Shown here in pieces: positions 1 through 4,988 of a DNA stretch of 6,477 nt. Origin of the DNA: Candidatus Woesearchaeota archaeon (GTDB taxonomy: Archaea > Nanobdellota > Nanobdellia > Woesearchaeales > WAPJ01). The DNA lies in assembly GCA_015519985.1 (NCBI GenBank), contig WIAN01000167.1, positions 1 to 6,477 on the forward strand, written 5' to 3'. Both the position numbers and the translations under genes were made by a program. Under the pieces are notes generated by a model. The model was not told the DNA's origin. It saw nothing but the letters and a program-made list of their open reading frames with translations, and searched no databases. Within the stretch, counting starts at the first letter, position 1, and each line of letters opens with the position of its first letter.

Positions 1-713
1 ACTTCATTGTTTTCTATAAAATATTTTTTTTCATTATAATATTCTTCTATTAGAGAATAAATTTTTTTAAAATCATTTTCATCAATATCTTTAAAAGTAA
101 TTTTTTTGAAATTATCTTTAAATAAATGTTTTAAAATTTTTTCAGAATATTTTCCTCCTAAACCAATAGAAGCAATTAAAGAAACTAAATATTTATCATT
201 ATTATCTTCAAAAAAACTTTTTAAATTTTCAAAAGACAAAATAAAATTTTTATTTTTAGGAGGTTCATAAATTTTTCCAGGTTTTAAAATTCTGTCTTTA
301 AAAGATTCTTGTTTATGAATAACAATAATCTTATCATTTTTATTCAACAAAATAATATTACCATTAGAAAACAATTCTAAAATCAAAGAATAATTTTGAT
401 TTTTTCCTTCTAAAAAAAATTTGATAATCCTATCATTATTTATCTGTTCAACTTTTAAAATTCTAGCATTATTCAAATGACTTCTTAACCTTTTAGCCAA
501 ACCCAAAGGAGTTTTAGGCATAACAACCTTATCATTTTTAAAAATAATAGTAGAAGGAAGTTTTAAATAAAAAAATCTGAAAGGAAAATTTTTAGAATAA
601 AAATCAAAAATTAAATTATAATTTTCAGTCTGATAAACTTTTTGAATCTTACCAGAAGAAACATTATCTAATTCAAAAGACAAATTTTTAATATCAATAG
701 ATGTTAATTGCAT
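1..713 (-). CDS. rqcH: RqcH / NFACT-family ribosome quality-control protein, N-terminal part (3' end outside window)
   Basis: I translated this frame by hand. It is open from an ATG at 713-711 to the window edge, giving 237 complete codons and a partial Val codon. NFACT proteins (Rqc2/NEMF, bacterial and archaeal RqcH) bind the obstructed large ribosomal subunit with peptidyl-tRNA and recruit tRNA to add C-terminal tails. Visible NFACT-N features are the start MQLTSIDIKNLSFEL, KTPLGLAKRLRSHLNNARI at about 67-85, an Asp-Arg pair at residues 94-95 (INNDRIIKF) matching the DR motif needed for tailing in Bacillus RqcH, LELFSNGNIILL at 112-123, ILKPGKIYEPP at 142-152, and IGLGGKYSEKI at 183-193 entering the helix-hairpin-helix part. 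The coiled-coil and NFACT-R domains would lie left of the window. The gene diverges from the CBS gene across 97 bases. Its codons end mainly in T, unlike the other minus-strand genes here. The family call is firm; in vivo tailing is inferred. Confidence 0.9.
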   Translation of the reverse strand, partial: MQLTSIDIKNLSFELDNVSSGKIQKVYQTENYNLIFDFYSKNFPFRFFYLKLPSTIIFKNDKVVMPKTPLGLAKRLRSHLNNARILKVEQINNDRIIKFFLEGKNQNYSLILELFSNGNIILLNKNDKIIVIHKQESFKDRILKPGKIYEPPKNKNFILSFENLKSFFEDNNDKYLVSLIASIGLGGKYSEKILKHLFKDNFKKITFKDIDENDFKKIYSLIEEYYNEKKYFIENNE

Positions 714-733
714 AAATTTATAGTATTTTTCTC

Positions 734-744
734 TTTTTTTAAAC
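734..744 (-). promoter_or_regulatory. Possible TATA-like element for rqcH
   Basis: On the minus strand positions 744-734 read GTTTAAAAAAA, centred about 26 bases before the ATG at 713. That spacing fits an archaeal TATA box driving a nearly leaderless mRNA. No Shine-Dalgarno-like sequence precedes the ATG, which agrees. In DNA this AT-rich the match is weak evidence, and the placement rests mostly on spacing. Confidence 0.35.
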
Positions 745-770
745 TTTTTTATTGTTTTCATTAAACCATA

Positions 771-788
771 GAAACAAAACTTTATAAG
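771..788 (+). promoter_or_regulatory. TATA box and upstream BRE-like element of the CBS gene; mRNA probably leaderless
   Basis: GAAACAAAAC (771-780) runs straight into TTTATAAG (781-788), a good match to an archaeal purine-rich BRE followed by a TATA box. The TATA centre lies about 26 bases before the ATG at 811, so the expected transcription start falls on or next to the first codon. The sequence between (789-810) is T-rich with no GGTG or GGAG motif, so translation is likely leaderless. Confidence 0.65.
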
Positions 789-810
789 TGTTTTTTATTT
801 TATTTTCTTT

Positions 811-1272
811 ATGGTTCGTTATGTTAGGGATATTATGAGTTCTGATGTTATTAGTTTATCTCCTAAAAGCAAGGTTATTGATGCTGCTAAAAAGATGGCT
901 TCTAAGAATATTAGTAGTGTTATTGTTACTGTTAGAAAAAAGCCTATTGGTATTATTACTGAAAGGGATATGATTAAAAGAGTTTTAACTCCTAAAAAAG
1001 ATCCTGAACTTTTGACTTTAGAGGAAATTATGACTAAAGATCCTGTTTGTTTGCAACCTGACAGTACTGTTGTTCAAGCTGCTAAGCTTATGAAAAAAAA
1101 TGGTTTTAGAAGGTTTCCTGTTGTTGAAAAAGATATTCTTGTAGGTATTATTACTGAAACTGATATTTTAGACGGTTTGGTTGATACTATTAAACATTTG
1201 AATTGGAAGTTAGTCAATACTAGAATGGCTATGGAAGAATTTATGAAACAAATAGAACAATTGTTAGGATAA
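811..1272 (+). CDS. Stand-alone tandem CBS-domain protein
   Basis: This protein of 153 residues is almost entirely a Bateman module. CBS1 spans about 5-62 (VRDIMSSDVISLSP, then GIITERDMIKR) and CBS2 about 70-128 (EEIMTKDPVCLQPDSTV, then GIITETDIL). Each ends in the GIIT(E)xD signature that contacts the ribose or phosphate of bound adenosine nucleotides. A short helical tail follows (NWKLVNTRMAMEEFMKQIEQ). No enzymatic, DNA-binding or membrane domain is attached, so it may act as a soluble energy or ligand sensor on an unknown partner, or as a dimer; that role is inferred. The ATG at 811 is supported by the TATA box 26 bases upstream and by the CBS1 signature starting within the first ten residues. 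It is the only plus-strand gene here. Its fourfold sites are nearly all T. It converges on the AK6-like gene with a 23-base gap. Confidence 0.88.
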   Translation: MVRYVRDIMSSDVISLSPKSKVIDAAKKMASKNISSVIVTVRKKPIGIITERDMIKRVLTPKKDPELLTLEEIMTKDPVCLQPDSTVVQAAKLMKKNGFRRFPVVEKDILVGIITETDILDGLVDTIKHLNWKLVNTRMAMEEFMKQIEQLLG

Positions 1273-1273
1273 G

Positions 1274-1290
1274 TTTTTCTATGTTTTTTT
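1274..1290 (+). terminator. Poly-T terminator after the CBS gene
   Basis: Two T tracts, five bases at 1274-1278 and seven at 1284-1290, begin two bases after the TAA. Archaeal RNA polymerase terminates on such tracts without a hairpin, and none is visible. The tracts occupy nearly the whole 23-base gap to the convergent gene. The background is T-rich, so confidence is moderate. Confidence 0.5.
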
Positions 1291-1295
1291 ATTGA

Positions 1296-2036
1296 TTAGT
1301 TTTCATACAATATTATATTTTTGTGTTTGTTTTCTATTGTTTCTAATAATATTATTTTGAATATTTCTGATTGTAAGTTTTCTTCTATTTTTGTTTTTGA
1401 ATATTTTCTTTTTTTTAATCTTTCTTTTAACTTTTTTAGTTTTGTTGTTGTTATTATTGTTAAATATTCTTTTTTTGGTTTTGCATAATGAGAAAGATGT
1501 CCTTCTAATATTATTATTTTTTGTTTAATTTTTTTATCTTGTGTTTTATTACTTTGTTTATTATTATCTTTTGTTTGTTTTTTTGTTTTATTTTCTTTTG
1601 TTGTTTTTGTTGTTTGTTTTTTTTCTGTTGTTTTGTTTTCTTTCTTTACTGTTTTTTCTTCTTCTTTTATTATTTTTTTTAATAATGAATCTATTTTTTT
1701 CTCATCTATTATTTTTGATTTTCTTTTTTCATCATATCCTTCTATTAAATTTTGTTTTTCTGCTTCTTTTTTTACATTGTATATTTTTACTTCATAATTT
1801 TTTAATGTTGTTTTTATTTTTTTTGCTAGTGTTGTTTTTCCTGTTCCTGGCGTTCCTGTTATTAATATTATTTTTATTTTTTTTTCTTCTATTATTTTTT
1901 TTATTTCTTTTAATGTTGTTTTTTTTATTTTTAATCCTAATATTTCTGTTGTTTTTTGTTTTTTATTTTCTGTTTTTTTAGTTTCTTTTGTTGTTTTTGT
2001 TGTTCTTTTATTGTTTTTTTTATTTGTGTTTTTCAT
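1296..2036 (-). CDS. fap7: AK6/Fap7-like adenylate kinase (P-loop NTPase) with Lys/Thr/Asn-rich extension and insert
   Basis: AK6/Fap7 proteins are small adenylate kinases/ATPases; the yeast and archaeal members bind uS11 and act late in small-subunit maturation. From the ATG at 2036 the protein has 246 residues. The P-loop ITGTPGTGKTT is at 59-69, the family motif GYDEKRKSKIID at 100-111, IIILEGHLSH at 174-183, the lid-type stretch LKERLKKRKYSKTKIEENLQSEI at about 203-225, then ILLETIE. Typical archaeal members have about 180 residues and begin almost at the P-loop. Here residues 1-30 and about 126-169 are low-complexity Lys/Thr/Asn/Glu/Gln segments that share a repeat. An upstream TTG at 2045 would add three residues, but the ATG is preferred. 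The start lies 17 bases inside the MscS gene, which suggests translational coupling. Its codons end mainly in A. The core motifs look intact, so I read it as functional; the role of the additions is unknown. Confidence 0.82.
   Translation of the reverse strand: MKNTNKKNNKRTTKTTKETKKTENKKQKTTEILGLKIKKTTLKEIKKIIEEKKIKIILITGTPGTGKTTLAKKIKTTLKNYEVKIYNVKKEAEKQNLIEGYDEKRKSKIIDEKKIDSLLKKIIKEEEKTVKKENKTTEKKQTTKTTKENKTKKQTKDNNKQSNKTQDKKIKQKIIILEGHLSHYAKPKKEYLTIITTTKLKKLKERLKKRKYSKTKIEENLQSEIFKIILLETIENKHKNIILYEN
1592..1614. repeat. Copy A of a 23-base perfect direct repeat inside the AK6-like gene
   Basis: These 23 bases are identical to 1982-2004. This copy encodes the TTKTTKE stretch in the internal low-complexity insert of the AK6-like protein. 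The copies are exactly 390 bases (130 codons) apart, so both are read in the same frame. Confidence 0.9.
1982..2004. repeat. Copy B of the 23-base direct repeat, in the AK6-like N-terminal extension
   Basis: Identical to 1592-1614. It encodes the same TTKTTKE peptide, here in the N-terminal extension before the P-loop domain. Tract expansion, copying between the two segments, or convergent low-complexity drift could each explain the identity. Confidence 0.9.
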
Positions 2037-3126
2037 TTTTATCAAATACTAATTGCATGTGTGGATATGCAAATTCTATTTTGTCTGTTTTTGATACTGC
2101 TAATATTATGTCATTTATTATTTTTGTTCTTTTTTGATTTTTATCATGTGCTAATACTAAGTATAATAATGAAACATCTATGCTTGAATCATTTAATGAT
2201 AACATTACTTTTGGTTTTATTGTATCTGCAGAATAATTTTTTATGTATCTTCTTTTTCTCCTAGCTACTTTTTCTGCTAATAATAATTCTTCTTTTAAAT
2301 TCTTTTCTAATATTTTTTTGAATACTTTTTTTGCTAGTTCTGTATCGCTTTCGTATGTTATGCTTACTGTTATTCTATCCCATATGAATTTTGTTGGATG
2401 TGTAAAGTTTTGTAATGGGTTTATTACAAATGTTTCGTTTGGTATTAATACTTCTATTCCTGTTGGTTGATCGTCTTGTGTTAATTTTCTTAGTCTTGTA
2501 AAGTTTAATGTTATATCAAATACATCTCCTCTTATTCCTTTTATTTCTATTCTGTCTCCTATTCTGAATGGTTTTTGAAATATTATCATCATCCAGCCTA
2601 CAAAGTTCATTATAAAATGTTGCAGTGCTACTGCTATTCCTGCTCCTATTATTCCTATACTTGTTAATACTACTTTCCAATCTTTTATTAGTATGCTTAA
2701 TACTATGAAGAATGCTAAAAATCCTAAGCCGTAATTCCATAGTGTTATTGTTAAAAATATTTGTTCTTCTGTTGCATTGTTTTTTTCTAATTTTTTTTCT
2801 AAACTTTCATTTATTGTTTCTATTATAAATTTGAAAAACATTATTGTTGTTATTATTAACAATAATCTTAGTGTAAAGTCAAATTTTGTTTCTGTTATGA
2901 ATGGAAAGGTTAATATTATTTCTTTGTATAAGAATAATATTATTATCGAAGCTAATAATATTAGAGAAAATACTAATAGTTTTATTTTTCTGAAATAACT
3001 TTTAAAATTGAAATGAGTGTTTAAACTATACTCTAAACTAACATCGTTATTTTTTTCTGTTGTTTTTGGTTTTTGTATTTTTTCTTTTATATTCTTTTTA
3101 TTTTTTTTAAACAATTTTGGAAACAC
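2020..3126 (-). CDS. MscS-family small-conductance mechanosensitive channel
   Basis: MscS channels are membrane homoheptamers that release solutes when membrane tension rises in hypo-osmotic shock. The 368-residue frame has a charged, Lys-rich cytoplasmic N-terminus (1-47), hydrophobic segments at about 49-68, 86-105 and 133-148, then the pore helix region at about 155-183 (GIIGAGIAVALQHF, FVGWMMIIF). The beta domain follows with the hallmark KPFRIGDRIEIKG at 185-197 and VLIPNETFVINPLQNFT at 226-242; the alpha/beta vestibule domain runs to EFAYPHMQLVF (351-361). The length is normal for the family. The start is uncertain: GTG at 3126 is the first usable codon after an in-frame TAA at 3135-3133, but AAAGGTG overlaps it and could instead be a Shine-Dalgarno for a TTG at 3114-3112, nine bases on, removing four residues. 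The end overlaps the AK6-like gene, so the two probably form an operon. Ligand gating is not indicated. Confidence 0.92.
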   Translation of the reverse strand: MFPKLFKKNKKNIKEKIQKPKTTEKNNDVSLEYSLNTHFNFKSYFRKIKLLVFSLILLASIIILFLYKEIILTFPFITETKFDFTLRLLLIITTIMFFKFIIETINESLEKKLEKNNATEEQIFLTITLWNYGLGFLAFFIVLSILIKDWKVVLTSIGIIGAGIAVALQHFIMNFVGWMMIIFQKPFRIGDRIEIKGIRGDVFDITLNFTRLRKLTQDDQPTGIEVLIPNETFVINPLQNFTHPTKFIWDRITVSITYESDTELAKKVFKKILEKNLKEELLLAEKVARRKRRYIKNYSADTIKPKVMLSLNDSSIDVSLLYLVLAHDKNQKRTKIINDIILAVSKTDKIEFAYPHMQLVFDKNEKHK

Positions 3127-3171
3127 CTTTTTTTAAAATTGTTTTGTTTTATTTATTGTTATTATTGTACT

Positions 3172-3182
3172 TTTTTATATTG
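3172..3182 (-). promoter_or_regulatory. Candidate TATA box for the MscS / AK6-like operon
   Basis: Minus-strand positions 3180-3173 read ATATAAAA, followed by more A. A transcription start about 25 bases on would leave a leader of roughly 25 bases ending in AAAGGTG. Unlike the probable leaderless genes here, this one would carry a short leader with a Shine-Dalgarno-like motif. Further AT-rich TATA-like stretches lie around 3235-3250, so the assignment is tentative. Confidence 0.4.
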
Positions 3183-3308
3183 TATTTTTTTAATTTGTTT
3201 TTATTTTTGTTTATTTTTATTTGTTATTATTATTTTTATATATATTTTTGTATTTAAAAATCTATTGATAAAAAATTAAAAACTTTGATAATAAAAGTAA
3301 GTATTATT

Positions 3309-3325
3309 GTATAGGACTGTATAGA
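3309..3325. repeat. Short tandem motif TGTATAG x2 at helical spacing in the guaB-MscS spacer
   Basis: TGTATAG occurs at 3309-3315 and again at 3319-3325, with start-to-start spacing of 10 bases, close to one DNA turn. It sits beside the proposed guaB terminator and well upstream of the MscS TATA box. It is one of the few GC-containing spots in the spacer. A dimeric regulator site is possible, but chance is a serious alternative. Confidence 0.35.
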
Positions 3326-3326
3326 T

Positions 3327-3337
3327 AAAGAAAAAAA
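3327..3337 (-). terminator. Poly-T terminator after the IMP dehydrogenase gene
   Basis: On the minus strand positions 3337-3327 read TTTTTTTCTTT, about 42 bases after the guaB TAA. This is the type of U-rich tract at which archaeal polymerase stops without a strong hairpin. It would separate guaB from the MscS / AK6-like unit. Confidence 0.5.
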
Positions 3338-3378
3338 TGTTTTTTTAATTATTTTTTTATTTCTTTATAATTCATTTT

Positions 3379-4794
3379 TTATAATTCGTATATATCATGT
3401 GGTTTGCTTTCTTTTAATCCTGAAAAAGTCATTCTTATAAAATTTTGTTGTCCTATTACTGATTGTAAATTGTTATTTCCTGAATAACTTATTCCGCTTC
3501 TTATTCCTCCTAATATTTGATTTATTAGTTCTGATACTTTTCCTTTGTAAGGAACATATCCTGTTACTCCTTCTGCTGAAATGTCTTTTCTTACTTTTAT
3601 TCCTTGTCTTTGCGCTCTTGCTTCTGCCATACTTGAACTTGAACTTCCTCTGTACATTTTGAATAATCTTCCATTTTTATGTATTATTTTTCCTGGTGCT
3701 TCGTCTGTTCCTGCAAACATGCTTCCCATCATTACTGTGTTTGCTCCTGCTATTATTGCTTTTACTATGTCTCCTGAATTTTTTATTCCTCCATCTGCTA
3801 TTATTGGTATTTGTTTTTTTGCTGCTTCATATACATCCATTATTGCTGTTATTTGAGGTACTCCTGCTCCTGTTACTATTCTTGTAGTGCATGCTGCTCC
3901 TGGACCTATTCCTACTTTTAAAGCATCTGCTCCATAGCTTATTAATTCTTCTGCTGCTTCTTTTGTTGCTATATTTCCTGCAATTACTTCTATATCATAA
4001 TTTTTTTTAATATCTTTTAATGCGTTTATTGTATAAACGCTATGTCCGTGAGCTACATCTATTACTATCACATCTACTTCTGCTTCTAATAATGCTTTTA
4101 TTCTTTCATGATAATTTTTTACTCCTACTGCTGCTCCTACTAATAATCTTCCTTTTTTGTCTAATGCTGCATTGCTTATATTTTCATGTATTTTTATGTC
4201 TTTTGAAGTTATTAATCCAAATAATGTTCCGTCTTCTCTTATTATTGGTAGTTTTTCTATTTTGTTTTTTTTTAATATTTCTTTTGCTTCTTCTGTTGTT
4301 ATTCCTGGTTTTGCATATATTAAATCTTTTAGTGGTGTCATTAATTCTTCTGCTGTTTTTTCTTCATCTTCTTCTAATGTTATATCTCTCATTGTTACTA
4401 TTCCTAATACTTTTTTATTTTCATCTAATACTATTAATCCTGCTTTTTGAAATTCTTCCATTTTTTCTTTTAAGTCTTTTAATTTACAATTTTTTTTTAT
4501 TGTTAATGGATTTTCTATTATTAATCCTTGACTTCTTTTTACTTCTTCTATCATTGCTTTTTGTTCTTCTATTGGCATAAACTGATGTATTATTCCTATT
4601 CCTCCATTTCTCGCTAATTCTATTGCCATTTTTGTTTCTGTTACTGTATCCATGTTTGCTGATACTAATGGAATGTTTAATTTTATTTTTCTTGTAAGGT
4701 TTGTTTTTAAATCTACTTCTCTTCTTGAGTTTACTATTCCTTTTTTTGGTATTATTAGTACATCATCATAACTTAATCCTGTTTTAAAATCCAT
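3379..4794 (-). CDS. guaB: IMP dehydrogenase-family enzyme with CBS pair (GMP reductase activity not excluded)
   Basis: IMPDH oxidises IMP to XMP with NAD+, the committed step to GMP, in the cytoplasm. From the ATG at 4794 it has 471 residues; an in-frame GTG at 4806 would add four, but the ATG precedes the conserved [15 protein letters not shown]. The TIM barrel is interrupted by a CBS pair at about 92-205 ([22 protein letters not shown]), a usual nucleotide-binding regulatory module. Catalytic features: DVAHGHS (246-252), VAGNIAT, the Cys loop [20 protein letters not shown] (295-314; nucleophile Cys302), IADGGIK (332-338) and [13 protein letters not shown]. The distal part is unusual: the usual YRGMGS is YRGSSSSSM (381-389), and the flap Arg-Tyr dyad appears as Arg396-Gln397. 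The length between YRG and EGV (409) stays IMPDH-like. CBS-bearing GMP reductases exist (mycobacterial GuaB1, trypanosomatids), so product direction is inferred. GTGGGG at 4806-4801 may act as a weak ribosome site. Confidence 0.85.
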   Translation of the reverse strand: MDFKTGLSYDDVLIIPKKGIVNSRREVDLKTNLTRKIKLNIPLVSANMDTVTETKMAIELARNGGIGIIHQFMPIEEQKAMIEEVKRSQGLIIENPLTIKKNCKLKDLKEKMEEFQKAGLIVLDENKKVLGIVTMRDITLEEDEEKTAEELMTPLKDLIYAKPGITTEEAKEILKKNKIEKLPIIREDGTLFGLITSKDIKIHENISNAALDKKGRLLVGAAVGVKNYHERIKALLEAEVDVIVIDVAHGHSVYTINALKDIKKNYDIEVIAGNIATKEAAEELISYGADALKVGIGPGAACTTRIVTGAGVPQITAIMDVYEAAKKQIPIIADGGIKNSGDIVKAIIAGANTVMMGSMFAGTDEAPGKIIHKNGRLFKMYRGSSSSSMAEARAQRQGIKVRKDISAEGVTGYVPYKGKVSELINQILGGIRSGISYSGNNNLQSVIGQQNFIRMTFSGLKESKPHDIYEL

Positions 4795-4988
4795 TTTTAA
4801 CCCCACAATATTGTTTTTTTGTTATTTTTTTATTGATTTATTTTTTTACTTTTTTCGTTGTTTTTATTATTTTATGTTGGCGTTTTATTTTTTTAGAACT
4901 TTTATTTTTCTTTTTTTGTTTTTTTTAAACTTTTATTTTTGTTAATAGTTGTTTTTCAATAAAGAAAACTTTATAATATGTATTTGTT
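4795..4988. other. T-rich spacer between guaB and the DHH gene
   Basis: No supported gene lies in these 194 bases. The plus strand is dominated by T tracts, with G exceeding C. It should contain the guaB promoter, since guaB lies downstream on the minus strand, but several interchangeable A-rich stretches (for example around 4822-4831 and 4836-4842) prevent a specific choice. No convincing poly-T terminator for the DHH gene is seen on the minus strand; the longest T run just after its stop is only four bases. Confidence 0.6.
4965..4976 (+). promoter_or_regulatory. Orphan TATA box identical to the CBS-gene promoter core
   Basis: AAAACTTTATAA at 4965-4976 is a 12-base exact match to 776-787, the promoter core of the CBS gene. 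On the plus strand it would start transcription near 5000, antisense to the 3' end of the DHH gene, where no plausible plus-strand reading frame exists. TATA boxes are nearly symmetric, so its reverse (TTATAAAG) could instead serve guaB with a leader of about 150 bases. An antisense or small RNA is a further possibility. All three are inference. Confidence 0.3.

Larger units (their letters stand above)
714..810. other. Divergent intergenic spacer where strand composition switches (candidate replication-origin neighbourhood)
   Basis: This 97-base spacer separates the divergent rqcH and CBS genes and must hold both promoters. Left of it the plus strand is A/C-leaning and right of it T/G-leaning, judged from synonymous codon positions and the later spacers. 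A short element at 766-778, CCATAGAAACAAA, loosely resembles the CCA...GGAAAC...AAA core of archaeal origin recognition boxes, but it also serves as the upstream part of the CBS promoter. There is no orc1/cdc6 gene in view, no GC-rich ORB arm and no clear inverted repeat. The composition switch is observed; origin function is an inference. Confidence 0.3.

Noticed and set aside
1541..1981. Open plus-strand frame of 146 codons made almost wholly of Phe and Leu
   Set aside because: It is the complement of the Lys-rich AK6-like gene; polypyrimidine antisense to AAA-rich codons gives Phe/Leu strings. The conserved P-loop kinase motifs on the minus strand decide the coding strand.
2037..2045. TTG at 2045 as the start of the AK6-like gene
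   Set aside because: An ATG three codons later at 2036 is a better initiator, and the extra residues are not part of any family motif.
3073..3279. Plus-strand hydrophobic 68-codon frame reaching into the guaB-MscS spacer
   Set aside because: It starts antisense to MscS and continues through simple T-rich sequence; there is no promoter spacing, ribosome site or domain signal to support it.
3331..3347. A7-TG-T7 near-palindrome as a hairpin terminator
   Set aside because: A stem made only of A-T pairs with a two-base loop would be unstable. The poly-T tract alone is the more credible archaeal termination signal.
4020..4580. Plus-strand 186-codon Leu-rich frame resembling a multi-helix membrane protein
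   Set aside because: It lies wholly antisense to guaB, whose motifs are strongly conserved. Its hydrophobicity comes from T/C-rich complement sequence.
4795..4806. GTG at 4806 as the start of guaB
   Set aside because: The ATG at 4794 directly precedes the conserved N-terminal [15 protein letters not shown], and the GTGGGG at 4806 fits better as a ribosome-binding stretch.
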